Below, piece after piece: positions 8,579 through 17,222 of a stretch of DNA of 64,000 nt. Where the stretch lies: positions 6,138,001 to 6,202,000 of the forward strand of contig NZ_CP051684.1 of assembly GCF_012849375.1 (NCBI RefSeq), given 5' to 3'. Below the pieces are notes generated by a model. It saw only the letters and a program-made list of their open reading frames with translations. It ran no database searches and was not told the DNA's origin. The position numbers were made by a program, and so were the translations under genes. Position 1 is the first letter of the stretch; each line of letters starts with the position of its first letter. This stretch comes from Duganella dendranthematis. GTDB lineage: Bacteria > Pseudomonadota > Gammaproteobacteria > Burkholderiales > Burkholderiaceae_D.

Positions 8579-10116
8579 CCATGACACTCTCCAGCGCAGC
8601 GGCAGCCGCTCAAGCCGCACGCGCCGAACTCACCGCCCCGGTGGCCGCCAACAACGCCACCGCGGCGGCTGCCGCCAATACCGGCAAGAGTACGGCCGTC
8701 TCCGCCAAACCGGCGAATAGCAGCAACAGCAGCAAGAACAACAGCGGCAACAGCAGCGCGAACAGTGCCAGCAGCAGCACCAAGAACATCACGGCGCAAG
8801 CCAGCCAGAAGCCGGCGCAAAAGCCAGTCCAGGCCGTCACCCAGCAGCCTGAGCGCAGCAGCGCCGACGCTGCCGCCCAGGCCGCACTGGCAGCCGCCAC
8901 TGCCGCCGCGCCGGTCGCCGCACCGCTGTTTTCCCAGCTGCTGAATCTGGCCGATGTGAGCAACGCCGCCCAGGCCGACGCGCAAGCCAGCACCGACGGC
9001 AGCCAGCCGGTAGCCGATGACGCCGCCGTTGCCGGCAGCAGCAGTGCCGCCGCCAGCAGTCTGCTGCCGGCCATGATCACCTCCATGCTGAGCATGACGC
9101 CGGCGCCAACCCAGGCCGCCCCGGCAGCCACCGACGGCGATGCCGCGCGCACCGACGCCATCAGCGCCACCTCGACGCTGAGCGCCAACGCCACCCGCCT
9201 TAACCTGGCCGCCGCCAGCGTCGCCGTGACCCCGGCCGAGGACGCGTCGGCCATTAGCGCCGCCGCCAAGCTGGCCGCCACCGCAGTCGCCGCACCGGCG
9301 GCCGCCAGCAGCAACGCCGCTGTTGCCAGCAGCAACGCCGCTGTTGCCAGCAGCGTGGCCGTGGCGATGGCCGAACCGCGCCAGGCCACCAGCGATTCCC
9401 CGGCCCCGACCCCAGCCCCGGCCGACAACGCCGCGCCAGTGGCTGAGGCCGACAACGCCGTGCCGGTGCAGCCTGCCGTGGTCGCGCGTCCGCAGCCATC
9501 GTGGGCCGCGGCTGCGCCGCGCGCTGCCGACAGCAGCGCCAGCTATGCCGCCACCGCCGCCAATACGGCTGCCGCCAGCAATGCCGGCGCCGACGATGGC
9601 AACCGCAGCCTGACCGGCGCCACCACCTCGGTCAACAGTCTTAACATCAGCCAGGGCACGACCCCGGCCAGCAGTCAGGCCAGCAGCACCGTGACCCTGG
9701 CCGGTTCGCCGGAACAGTGGCAACAACCGCTGCGCGACGCCCTCGGCGACCGCCTGCAATTGCAGCTGCAACGCAATAACGACCACGCCGTGATCCGCCT
9801 GGAACCGCCGAACATGGGCAGCATCGAAATCTCGATCCGCCACAGCGCCGGCGCGCTGCAGGTCAACCTGACCGCCAGCAACAGCGAAGTGGTGCGCCAG
9901 CTCAACACCATCGGCGACAGCGTGCGCCAGGACCTGTCGACCAAACAGTTCACCGATGTCGCCGTCACCGTGTCGTCGTCGCGCGCGCAGTCGCAGACCG
10001 ACCAGGGCGGCCAGGGTGGCCGCAACGGCCAGCAGCGCGACGAGTCCGGCCGCACGCCGGGCCGCGCCCTGTCCGACGATGACAGCACCGCCACCTTTGC
10101 CATGACCGGGGAGTAA
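8575..10116 (+). CDS. fliK: Flagellar hook-length control protein FliK
   Basis: FliK is secreted during hook growth, measures hook length and switches the export gate from hook to filament substrates. The first 370 residues or so of the 513-residue product are very rich in Ala, Ser and Thr with little order, as expected of the ruler part. The C-terminal part (about 375-460) matches the Flg_hook domain, with WQQPLRDALGDRLQLQLQRN and IRLEPPNMGSIEISI. Residues near 244-257 are a duplicated seven-residue unit (see the tandem repeat at 9304). It overlaps fliT at its start, and fliL follows 8 bases after its stop. Confidence 0.93.
   Translation: MTMTLSSAAAAAQAARAELTAPVAANNATAAAAANTGKSTAVSAKPANSSNSSKNNSGNSSANSASSSTKNITAQASQKPAQKPVQAVTQQPERSSADAAAQAALAAATAAAPVAAPLFSQLLNLADVSNAAQADAQASTDGSQPVADDAAVAGSSSAAASSLLPAMITSMLSMTPAPTQAAPAATDGDAARTDAISATSTLSANATRLNLAAASVAVTPAEDASAISAAAKLAATAVAAPAAASSNAAVASSNAAVASSVAVAMAEPRQATSDSPAPTPAPADNAAPVAEADNAVPVQPAVVARPQPSWAAAAPRAADSSASYAATAANTAAASNAGADDGNRSLTGATTSVNSLNISQGTTPASSQASSTVTLAGSPEQWQQPLRDALGDRLQLQLQRNNDHAVIRLEPPNMGSIEISIRHSAGALQVNLTASNSEVVRQLNTIGDSVRQDLSTKQFTDVAVTVSSSRAQSQTDQGGQGGRNGQQRDESGRTPGRALSDDDSTATFAMTGE
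9304..9345 (+). repeat. Two-copy 21-bp tandem repeat inside fliK
   Basis: Two identical 21-base units, each coding for ASSNAAV, lie head to tail, followed by a partial third (GCCAGCAGC). The unit length is a multiple of three, so copy-number change would lengthen or shorten the disordered ruler region of FliK without breaking the frame. Confidence 0.85.
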
Positions 10117-10124
10117 TCTGCACA

Positions 10125-10613
10125 ATGAAGAACATGAAAGTCATCATCGCTGTCGTCCTGGCTGTGGTCGTGGGCGGCGCAGTGGCCGGCGGCGCGGTCT
10201 GGTATATGTCTAAAGGCGGTGAGGAAGCGGCGGCAGCGGACGGCAAGGATGCCAAGAAGAAGCCGGCCAAGAAGGAAGAAAAGAAACCGGGCGAACCGCC
10301 CAAGTATCTGACCGTCGATAAAGTGGTGGTGATGCTCAAGCATCAGCCGGACGAAACCGTGACGCATTATCTGTCGGCCGACCTGGTGGTGTCGACCAGC
10401 GCCAAACGCGAGAAGGAAGCCAAGGAAACCCTGCCGATGCTGCGCAGCGTTGCCGTGAAAACCCTGTCCAACCTGCCGATGGCGACCGCGCGCGTGATGA
10501 CCATCGACCAGTTTGCCGCGGAATTGAACAAGGCCTTCGACCACGAGTTCGAGGAAGAAGGCCGCGAGAAGCCCTTTGACGAAGTCATGATTGGCAAGCT
10601 CATCGTCGAGTAA
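10125..10613 (+). CDS. fliL: Flagellar basal body-associated protein FliL
   Basis: FliL is a single-pass inner-membrane protein that rings the stator and supports torque. In the 162-residue product, residues about 5-28 form the membrane helix (VIIAVVLAVVVGG). A Lys/Glu/Ala-rich linker follows, and the rest is a stomatin-like periplasmic domain with the family's YLTVDKVVVML strand. It sits right after fliK, the normal order. However fliM, which usually follows, is absent; fliA comes next after 11 bases. Confidence 0.95.
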   Translation: MKNMKVIIAVVLAVVVGGAVAGGAVWYMSKGGEEAAAADGKDAKKKPAKKEEKKPGEPPKYLTVDKVVVMLKHQPDETVTHYLSADLVVSTSAKREKEAKETLPMLRSVAVKTLSNLPMATARVMTIDQFAAELNKAFDHEFEEEGREKPFDEVMIGKLIVE

Positions 10614-10624
10614 GCCATAGCAGC

Positions 10625-11383
10625 ATGAACACCAGTGGAGCGGGCATGGGATACGTGGAAGAATTTGCAGATACTTATGCCGAGAGTTATGGCGAGCACG
10701 GCGCCGCGCCGCTGACGCACAGCGTGGCCGACGAGCAAAAGCATCTGATGGCGTATGCGCCGCTGGTCAAGCGCATCGTGCGCCAGCTCAACTCGCAGAT
10801 CGCCGGCGCCATCGACCGCGACGACATGGAGCAGATCGGCCTGATGGGTCTGCTGGAAGCATTGCGCCGCTACGGCGAGCCGGACGGCGCCTTCGGCAGC
10901 TATGCCAGCCTGCGCATCCGCGGCGCCATCCTCGATGAGCTGCGCCGCCAGGACTGGCGGCCGCGCGCGGTGCGCCAGCAAAGCCACAAGCTGCGCGACG
11001 CCGTGCGCGCCCTCACCCGCAAGCTGGGCCATGAACCCAGCGAGCAGGAAATCATGAGCGGCCTGAACCTGACGGCGGACGCCTACCAGGCTTACCTGCT
11101 GGATGAGAACGCCGAGCTGATCGCCAGCTTCGACGACATCCTGCACGAAAGCCTGAGCAACGACAGCGCCCCCAGCCCGGAAGACCAGCTGGTGGTGCGG
11201 CGCAGCCTGGAGCAGGCGCTGCGCGGCCTCGACGAGCGCGAGCAGCGGGTGGTGCAAATGTATTACGAGTTCGAATTGAGCTACAAGGAAATCGCCGCCG
11301 TGCTGGACCTGACCGACGCCCGCGTCTGTCAGCTGAACAAGGCGGCGCTGAACAAAATGAAAGCAGTTCTGCAAAGCACCTGA
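10625..11383 (+). CDS. fliA: Flagellar sigma factor FliA (sigma-28)
   Basis: FliA directs RNA polymerase to late flagellar promoters. The 252-residue product has sigma region 2 (LVKRIVRQLNSQIAGAIDRDD, shown in part; DMEQIGLMGLLEALRRY), region 3 and a region 4 helix-turn-helix (ELSYKEIAAVLDLTDARVCQL). It is slightly longer than the E. coli protein because of an N-terminal extension of about 35 residues; an in-frame ATG at 10646 could be an alternative start. Position between fliL and motA is not the commonest arrangement. Its presumed anti-sigma factor FlgM is encoded 2 kb downstream on the same strand. Confidence 0.96.
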   Translation: MNTSGAGMGYVEEFADTYAESYGEHGAAPLTHSVADEQKHLMAYAPLVKRIVRQLNSQIAGAIDRDDMEQIGLMGLLEALRRYGEPDGAFGSYASLRIRGAILDELRRQDWRPRAVRQQSHKLRDAVRALTRKLGHEPSEQEIMSGLNLTADAYQAYLLDENAELIASFDDILHESLSNDSAPSPEDQLVVRRSLEQALRGLDEREQRVVQMYYEFELSYKEIAAVLDLTDARVCQLNKAALNKMKAVLQST

Positions 11384-11441
11384 TACACATCGGGCGCGAG
11401 GCAGCAGGGATTAGAAAAATGACGCGGAAAGGCGAATCATC

Positions 11442-12356
11442 ATGCAGCAAATAGTCGGCATTATCATCGTTTTAGGCAGCGTCTTCGGCGGCTTCTTCAT
11501 GATGGGCGGAGCATTCCATCAGATCTGGCAACCGATCGAGCTGATCGTGATTGCCGGCTCGGGCATTGGCGCGCTGGTGATCGGTAACCCGACCCACGTG
11601 CTCAAGGAGCTGATGACGCAGATCAAGAAGATCATGAAGAAGAAGTACGACTCGGAATTCCAGCGCCAGTTGCTACTGCTGATGTACGAGCTGCTGCAAC
11701 TGGCCGCCGGCGGCCTGAAGGCGCTCGACGCCCACGTCGAGGCGCCGAAGGACAGCCCGCTGTTCCAGCGCTATCCGCGCATTCTGGAAGAACCGAAACT
11801 GCTGGCCTTCATCGTCGACAACTTCCGTCTGATGGCCATGGGCAAAATCAACGCGCACGAACTCGAAGGCGTGCTGGACCAGGAACTGGAAGCCATCCAC
11901 ACCGAGCAGGAACAGCCGGCCAAGTCGCTCAACAAGATCGGCGAAGCGATGCCGGGCTTCGGCATTCTGGCGGCGGTGCTGGGGATCGTGATCACCATGA
12001 ACACGGTGAGCGAAGGCGCCACCTCGGGCGAGATCGCCGAGCACGTCGGCGCCGCCATGGTCGGGACCTTCATTGGTATTTTCCTGTGCTACGGCCTGAT
12101 CGATCCACTGTGCAATATGCTGAAACAGCTGGTCAACTCGGAAGCCGCCAACAAGGAAACCGTCAAGGTGGTGCTGGTCACCCACGTGGCCGGCAAACCG
12201 CCGCTGCTGGCGATCGACGCCGGCCGCCGCCTGGTACAGCTGAACATCAAGCCAAGCTTCGCCCAGCTGGAACGCTGGATCAACGATCTGGAAGGCCGCG
12301 ACAGCGGTTCGTCCGACAACTCTGGTCGCGGAGGACGTGGTGCTAAAGCCGCATGA
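11442..12356 (+). CDS. motA: Flagellar motor stator protein MotA
   Basis: MotA forms the ion-channel ring of the stator that pushes on FliG. The 304-residue product resembles the E. coli type over its whole length. Membrane segments lie at about 5-23, 31-48, 170-189 and 202-222, with the large cytoplasmic loop between the second and third. The functionally important prolines are present at 171 (MPGFG) and 222 (LIDPL), almost the same numbers as in E. coli. A Gly/Ser-rich tail follows. Start ATG at 11442 has GGAAAGG upstream. The last 20 bases overlap motB. Confidence 0.95.
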   Translation: MQQIVGIIIVLGSVFGGFFMMGGAFHQIWQPIELIVIAGSGIGALVIGNPTHVLKELMTQIKKIMKKKYDSEFQRQLLLLMYELLQLAAGGLKALDAHVEAPKDSPLFQRYPRILEEPKLLAFIVDNFRLMAMGKINAHELEGVLDQELEAIHTEQEQPAKSLNKIGEAMPGFGILAAVLGIVITMNTVSEGATSGEIAEHVGAAMVGTFIGIFLCYGLIDPLCNMLKQLVNSEAANKETVKVVLVTHVAGKPPLLAIDAGRRLVQLNIKPSFAQLERWINDLEGRDSGSSDNSGRGGRGAKAA

Positions 12357-13350
12357 TAAAGCGCATGACCAGACCATCATCAAGCGTGGTGGCGGCAAGC
12401 ACAAGCACGACGACCACGGCGGCGCCTGGAAAGTAGCGTTCGCCGACTTCTGTCTCGCGCTGATGTGTTTGTTCCTGGTGCTGTGGCTGATGGCGGCGCG
12501 CAATACCGAGTCGCTGCAACAGATCCTGACCGAGGCCGACGGCGCCAAGACCGACCAGGGCAAGGGCGTGATGCCGGAGCAGGTCGGCGGCCCGCGCGGC
12601 AGCCTGATCGACCGCTTCCCGATGCCGCACTTCGGCAGCACCGAAACCGAAGGCACCAAGAAGGCCCAGGCCGAGCAGACCGACATCCCGTCCGAACCAT
12701 CGTCCAAGGTACGCTATGACAGCCCGGACGACCTGGCCGCGCTGTCCAAGGCGCTGACCAAGATGAGCGCCGACTACGGCCTGACCTCGAATCTGGAAGC
12801 GGTGATCACGCCTTACGGCCTGCGCGTGATGATGCACGACACCGACCGCCAGGGCATGTTCGTGCGCGGCAGCGCGGTGCCGACCGACAAGTTCCGCGCG
12901 CTGCTGCGCAAGATGGGGCCGCTGTTCAAGCAGATGGAAAACCAGATGCTGATCGTCGGCCACACCGATTCGCTGCAATACGCCGACACCAGCTATGCCG
13001 CCTTCTCCAACTGGACCTTGTCGGCCAACCGCGCCATGTCGGCCCGCGCCCAGCTGCTGGCCGGCTCGATGAATCCGGAATCGGTGCTGCAAGTGGTGGG
13101 CATGGCCGACCGTGCGCCGCTCGACACCAAGCGCGTCGACGCCGGCGTCAACCGCCGCATCGAATTGCTGATTCTGACCACCGCCCAGGCCAAGACCATT
13201 GCCGCCATGTTCGGCATGCCGGAAAACAGCAGCGCCCTGATCCACGATGTCGACACCGCATTGCCGGACGCCACCGTGTTGCAGAAGCTGCGCAACCAGC
13301 TCACCGGCCAGGGCGACAGTCCGTTGCGTGATCCGCGACGCAACAAATAA
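12337..13350 (+). CDS. motB: Flagellar motor stator protein MotB
   Basis: MotB carries the ion-binding aspartate of the stator and anchors it to peptidoglycan. The 337-residue product starts at GTG 12337 inside motA. It has a basic, His-rich N-terminus, one membrane helix at about 34-53 with the critical Asp at 37 (VAFADFCLALMCLFLVLW), and an OmpA-like peptidoglycan-binding domain at about 180-280 (VGHTDSLQYA ... NRRIELLILT). The helix has Cys at 39 and 44; Cys44 is seven residues after the Asp, as in the sodium-type PomB, whereas the rest is MotB-like. The coupling ion therefore cannot be read off safely. Confidence 0.93.
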   Translation: MVLKPHDKAHDQTIIKRGGGKHKHDDHGGAWKVAFADFCLALMCLFLVLWLMAARNTESLQQILTEADGAKTDQGKGVMPEQVGGPRGSLIDRFPMPHFGSTETEGTKKAQAEQTDIPSEPSSKVRYDSPDDLAALSKALTKMSADYGLTSNLEAVITPYGLRVMMHDTDRQGMFVRGSAVPTDKFRALLRKMGPLFKQMENQMLIVGHTDSLQYADTSYAAFSNWTLSANRAMSARAQLLAGSMNPESVLQVVGMADRAPLDTKRVDAGVNRRIELLILTTAQAKTIAAMFGMPENSSALIHDVDTALPDATVLQKLRNQLTGQGDSPLRDPRRNK

Positions 13351-13389
13351 GACAGACGTATGGAAACCAAGCCAACAAGAGGCACCCGC

Positions 13390-13665
13390 ATGAGAATCTC
13401 GACATCGACTCCGGACGGCTTGGCCGTCCAGCGCGTAGCCGACAGCGCCCCGGCCGACGCCGCCGAGGCACTGGCGCCCGCCCCGTCCGCCGCACCGTTG
13501 CAATCGTCGGTCATGCAGCCGGCGCTGCAGGCGATGCGCGAGATGCCGGAAATCGACCAGGAAAAAATCGACATGCTGCGCGATGCGCTGGCCAAGGGCG
13601 AACTGCCGTTCGACCCGGCCAAGCTGGCCGGCTTGATCCAGCGCTTCCACGGGAGCGAACAGTGA
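13390..13665 (+). CDS. flgM: Anti-sigma-28 factor FlgM
   Basis: FlgM binds FliA and is exported when the hook is complete, releasing late gene expression. The product of 91 residues has the FlgM pattern: opening MRISTS, disordered Ala/Pro-rich N-terminal half, then PEIDQEKIDMLRDALAKGELPFDPAKLA at the C-terminus. I chose ATG 13390 because AGAGG lies seven bases upstream and the protein then starts like other FlgM proteins; an in-frame ATG at 13360 has no such site. The stop overlaps flgN by GTGA. Confidence 0.9.
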   Translation: MRISTSTPDGLAVQRVADSAPADAAEALAPAPSAAPLQSSVMQPALQAMREMPEIDQEKIDMLRDALAKGELPFDPAKLAGLIQRFHGSEQ

Positions 13666-14108
13666 CGGTTAGCACCGCAGTAAGCAACCTCAGCCGCCAG
13701 GACGCCATGCGCGCCCTGCTGGCCGGTATCGCCGATGACCTGCAAGCCTATGCGCAGTTGCAGGAACTGCTGCACGAACAATTCCGCGCCTCGCTGCGCC
13801 ACAAAGCCAGCGAACTGCAGGCCGCCGCCGAAGGTATCGGCACGCTAGTCGACGCCATGCAGCAACGCCGCAGCGATCGCGTGGCGCTGGTACAACGTTT
13901 AGTTGGTGAAACTGGCAATATGGCTCAGGCTTTTGCCTTGCTGAAAAATGCGGCACGGGAGAAAATGGAGGCTGACTGGGCATCGCTGGAAACTGCGGTG
14001 CTCGAGTGCAAGCGCCTCAGCAAACGCAACGGCGATTTGCTGGCCGAGCAATACACCATCATGCAGCGCGTGCTGCATGGCGAGGAGCAGATTTATGCGC
14101 CAGCTTAG
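13662..14108 (+). CDS. flgN: Flagellar export chaperone FlgN
   Basis: FlgN is the chaperone of the hook-junction proteins FlgK and FlgL. The 148-residue product is a helical, polar protein of normal size without signal or membrane segment. Conservation is low, so the call relies on size, helix content and the flgM-flgN order. The start GTG at 13662 overlaps the flgM stop. Its last 14 bases overlap the next gene. Confidence 0.88.
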   Translation: MTVSTAVSNLSRQDAMRALLAGIADDLQAYAQLQELLHEQFRASLRHKASELQAAAEGIGTLVDAMQQRRSDRVALVQRLVGETGNMAQAFALLKNAAREKMEADWASLETAVLECKRLSKRNGDLLAEQYTIMQRVLHGEEQIYAPA

Positions 14109-14859
14109 CGGGATGCAAGCCACCGCCCCCACTGCCGCCACCGTTTCCAATATGACCGCCAGCCGCCCAACCGCAGCCACTGGCGGTGTTGCGTCTGCCG
14201 GCAGCTTCAGCAGCGCCTTTCAGCAGGTCCAGACCGACGTCGCCACCTACATCGCCAAGGGCGACGGCGGCTTTCCCAGCGACGTCGCCCCGTCCCAGGC
14301 CATGAGCTTGCAAGCCATGGCGCTGCGCAACCGCGCCAGCGGCGTCATCGACGAAGAGAATGGCGTCGACAGCGACAGCCAGCAGCAATTCCTGGCCGCC
14401 ATCCAGCCGTGGGCCAAGGAAACCGCCGACAAGCTGGGCGTGGCGCCGGAACTGGTGGCCGCCCATGCGGCGCTGGAATCGGGCTGGGGCAAGCAACCGC
14501 TGAAGAACGGCGCCGCCAACGCCAACAACCTGTTCGGGGTCAAGGCCGGCAGCAGCTGGCAGGGTGACGTCGCCGTCGCCAGCACCACCGAATTCGAACA
14601 TGGCGCATTGCTGAAGAAGACCGAGCGCTTCCGCAGCTACCCGGACACACGCAGCGCCTTCCGCGACTACGCCGATCTGCTGACCAGCAATCCGCGCTAC
14701 GCGGCCGCCCTCAACACCGGCAGCGATGCACGCGCCTTCGCCAGCGGACTGGCCAAGGCCGGCTATGCCACCGATCCCAACTATGCAGACAAGCTGAGCA
14801 AGGTGGCCACGCAATTGCAGCGCGGCGGCAAACTCAGTCCTACTCCGACGGAGAACTAG
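14095..14859 (+). CDS. Stand-alone flagellar muramidase (FlgJ C-terminal domain type)
   Basis: This 254-residue protein matches the C-terminal peptidoglycan hydrolase half of classical FlgJ (glucosaminidase family, GH73), which cuts the cell wall for the growing rod. The domain covers about residues 100-245, with the catalytic glutamate at 128 in AALESGWGKQPL and the NLFGVKAG segment after it. The first 90 residues are low-complexity and lack a Sec signal, so export through the flagellar gate is likely. The start at ATG 14095 overlaps flgN and has GAGGAG upstream. The rod-cap half of FlgJ is a separate gene at 21858, so the two functions are split here. Confidence 0.88.
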   Translation: MRQLSGMQATAPTAATVSNMTASRPTAATGGVASAGSFSSAFQQVQTDVATYIAKGDGGFPSDVAPSQAMSLQAMALRNRASGVIDEENGVDSDSQQQFLAAIQPWAKETADKLGVAPELVAAHAALESGWGKQPLKNGAANANNLFGVKAGSSWQGDVAVASTTEFEHGALLKKTERFRSYPDTRSAFRDYADLLTSNPRYAAALNTGSDARAFASGLAKAGYATDPNYADKLSKVATQLQRGGKLSPTPTEN

Positions 14860-15589
14860 CCGTGACCGGCATCGACATGGGTTCCACCGTGGCGGCGCCG
14901 GTTACGCGGGCGCGGATCACCGTGCCGTTGGCATTGCGCACCCGCACCGTGTCGCCACGGGCGCCGGCGTCCAGCGCCTCGCCAGCCATACTGACCTCGA
15001 TTTCATCGCGGCGCGCGACAATCCGCACCGGGTCCCCGCGCTTGACCACCGTCGGCGCCATCAGCAGCGTCTTGCGCACTACCTCGCCAGCCCGCAGCGC
15101 CCGCTTGCCGCTCATGCCGACCACGTCTTGCGGATCGCTGATGACGTCGGTCAATGAGCCGATTTCGTGGCGCTCCAGCAACACATCTTCGTCTGCCAGA
15201 ACTTTACCAATCGCCAAGTCATTTGCCATGACGGCAATGCGCGCACTGATCTGGGCGCGCACGATGAACTCGTACCGCCAGCCGCCGGCGCCGGCGCAAA
15301 CGGCGATGAAACGCATGCGCGCCGGTTGCCGGGTATCGGCGCCCTGCACCGTGACGCCTTGGGAACAGGCCGCCAACGGCCGCGAACCCGGCACGACGGT
15401 GACGCTGAATTGCGGTTCGATCAAGCCGCTCGACGCTGTCCAGCGCGCGACATGGTCGTGCGCGGCTTTTTCCACGAGCGGCGGCACCTGCTCGGCAGTG
15501 ACCGCACTAAAGGCGACCGTTGGCAAATAAAATGAAATGCAAACCAGCAACTTACGGGCCGAAACAGTTACAATAGGTTTGTTGAACAT
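14840..15589 (-). CDS. flgA: Flagellar P-ring assembly chaperone FlgA
   Basis: FlgA is a periplasmic chaperone for P-ring (FlgI) assembly. The 249-residue product has a signal peptide of about 29 residues (KLLVCISFYLPTVAFSA) and a C-terminal SAF domain from about residue 120 (VMANDLAIGKVLADEDVLLERHEI, in part), ending in VRVRNANGTVIRARVTG, a FlgA hallmark. I chose ATG 15589 because AGAGG lies eight bases upstream; the frame stays open further but only as the shadow of flgB. It is divergent from flgB, with a shared 126-base promoter region. Its 3' end overlaps that of the muramidase gene by 20 bases. Confidence 0.94.
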   Translation of the reverse strand: MFNKPIVTVSARKLLVCISFYLPTVAFSAVTAEQVPPLVEKAAHDHVARWTASSGLIEPQFSVTVVPGSRPLAACSQGVTVQGADTRQPARMRFIAVCAGAGGWRYEFIVRAQISARIAVMANDLAIGKVLADEDVLLERHEIGSLTDVISDPQDVVGMSGKRALRAGEVVRKTLLMAPTVVKRGDPVRIVARRDEIEVSMAGEALDAGARGDTVRVRNANGTVIRARVTGAATVEPMSMPVTASSPSE

Positions 15590-15715
15590 GAGCAATACCT
15601 CTACTATGATGCCGGAAGCGGTGGCCCACCAGGGCTTGGCCGCCATTCTACATGGCAAGTAGCAACTGGTACTCATGCCGATGCGTTTTACTGCAACGTC
15701 ACACAGGGGAAGAAG
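15590..15715. promoter_or_regulatory. Divergent flgA/flgB promoter region
   Basis: The 126 bases between flgA and flgB must carry promoters for both directions. I looked for sigma-54 (GG-N10-GC) and sigma-28 elements and found nothing convincing, so only the position supports this entry. ACAGGGGAAGAAG just before flgB serves as its ribosome binding site. Confidence 0.45.
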
Positions 15716-16078
15716 ATGGGCATTAACTTCAAAGATGCGGCTGGCGTCCACGCCGATGCACTGGCCTTGCGCGCCGACCGCACCCGCATCCTGGCGGCCA
15801 ACATCGCCAATGAAAACACGCCGGGCTTCCAGGCCCGCGACATGGACTTCAGCGCCACGCTGGCCAATGTCCAGGCCGAAGGCAATGGCGACATCGGCGA
15901 CGGCGGCGAAAGCGCCAACCTGTTCCGCGTGCCCTACCACCCTACGCGCGACGGCAACACCGTCGAGATCGGCGTCGAACAAGCCGCCTTCTCGCAGAAC
16001 GCCACCGATTTCCAGACCAGCCTGACCTTCGCCAATATGCGCTTCAAGGGTCTGGCCAAGGCCATCAGCGGTCAATAA
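15716..16078 (+). CDS. flgB: Flagellar basal-body rod protein FlgB
   Basis: FlgB is a proximal rod subunit. The 120-residue product has the rod-protein N-terminal signature: ALRADRTRILAANIANENTPGFQARDMDF contains the family motif with NIANENTPGF. The C-terminus ends in the coiled-coil segment LTFANMRFKGLAKAISGQ. Length is normal. It opens the flgB-L series. Confidence 0.96.
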   Translation: MGINFKDAAGVHADALALRADRTRILAANIANENTPGFQARDMDFSATLANVQAEGNGDIGDGGESANLFRVPYHPTRDGNTVEIGVEQAAFSQNATDFQTSLTFANMRFKGLAKAISGQ

Positions 16079-16100
16079 GCGGCCGTCACAGGAGTATCAG

Positions 16101-16523
16101 ATGTCGTTCAAGAATATTTCCGAGATTGCCGGTTCGGCCATGGCGGCCCAGACTGTGCGCCTCAATACCATCGCCAGTAACCTGGCCAATGCCGATTCCG
16201 TGGCCGGCACCGAAGCCGACACCTACCGTGCCCGCAAGCCGGTGTTTGCCGCCGTCATGGGCGACAGCCCGGACGGCATGGCCAGCGCCGGCGGCAAAGT
16301 GCAGGTGCTGGACGTGGTGCAGTCGGCCGAGCCGCTGCGCCAGGTCTACGAGCCGGGCAATCCGATGGCCAACGGCGACGGCATGGTGTTCTACCCCAAC
16401 GTCAACCAGGTGGCCGAGATGACCGACATGATGTCGGCCTCGCGCGCCTTTGAGACCAATGTTGAAGTTCTCGGCCGCATCCGCACGATGCAGCAATCCC
16501 TCCTTAAACTCGGTGAAGGCTAA
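16101..16523 (+). CDS. flgC: Flagellar basal-body rod protein FlgC
   Basis: FlgC is a second proximal rod subunit. The 140-residue product shows the rod signature RLNTIASNLANADSVAG near the N-terminus. The C-terminal block contains NVNQVAEMTDMMSASRAFETN, which is typical of FlgC. It starts at ATG 16101 after CAGGAG and lies 22 bases from flgB; flgD follows 3 bases after its stop. Confidence 0.97.
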   Translation: MSFKNISEIAGSAMAAQTVRLNTIASNLANADSVAGTEADTYRARKPVFAAVMGDSPDGMASAGGKVQVLDVVQSAEPLRQVYEPGNPMANGDGMVFYPNVNQVAEMTDMMSASRAFETNVEVLGRIRTMQQSLLKLGEG

Positions 16524-16526
16524 GTC

Positions 16527-17195
16527 ATGACCGTCAGTCTCCTTAATAACAACAGCAGCACCGGCACCACCACTGGCACCAGCATCACCGGTAACACCGC
16601 CAGTGAAACGTCGGATATGTTCACCAAGCTGCTGGTGGCGCAGATCCAGAACCAGGACCCGCTGTCGCCGACCGATCCGGCGCAATTCGTCCAGCAGCTG
16701 ACCCAGCTGTCGCAGACCGAATCGCTGCAGAACATGGCCAGCATCACCTCGGCCAGCGCCAGCGCGCTGTCGAGCCTGCAAGTCATGGCGCTGGGCGGCC
16801 AGGTCGGCTCCGACGTCATGATCAACACCAGCACGGTCAAGCTGGACGGCAGCACCAAGGTTACCGGCCAGGCCACGCTGACCGCGGCCAGCACCAGCAC
16901 CACGCTTGTACTGACCGGCAGCGACGGCGCCCGCCACGAAGTGGCGCTGGGCACGCAGGCGCCGGGCATTGTCGACTTCAGCATCGACCCGGCCAACCTC
17001 GGCCTGCCGGCCGGCAGCTACACGGTCGCGCTGGAAACCAGCAGCAAGGAGACCCCGAGCGTCAACATCCAGGGCCGCCTGAACAATGTGCGCCTGCTGT
17101 CCAACGGCAGCGTGCAGCTGAACGTCTCGAATGTCGGCGATACCGGTTCCGACACGCTGTCCGCCTTCAACGGCAAAGCCGCCACCACCATTTAA
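16527..17195 (+). CDS. flgD: Flagellar hook assembly protein FlgD
   Basis: FlgD is the scaffolding cap under which hook subunits polymerise; it is absent from the finished flagellum. The 222-residue product has the N-terminal FlgD motif MFTKLLVAQIQNQDPLSPTD and QFVQQLTQLSQTESLQ. The C-terminal half is the Ig-like and tudor-like region. Order and length are normal. Confidence 0.96.
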   Translation: MTVSLLNNNSSTGTTTGTSITGNTASETSDMFTKLLVAQIQNQDPLSPTDPAQFVQQLTQLSQTESLQNMASITSASASALSSLQVMALGGQVGSDVMINTSTVKLDGSTKVTGQATLTAASTSTTLVLTGSDGARHEVALGTQAPGIVDFSIDPANLGLPAGSYTVALETSSKETPSVNIQGRLNNVRLLSNGSVQLNVSNVGDTGSDTLSAFNGKAATTI

Positions 17196-17222
17196 TCTGC
17201 CCATTCTTCAGGAAGGTCCATC

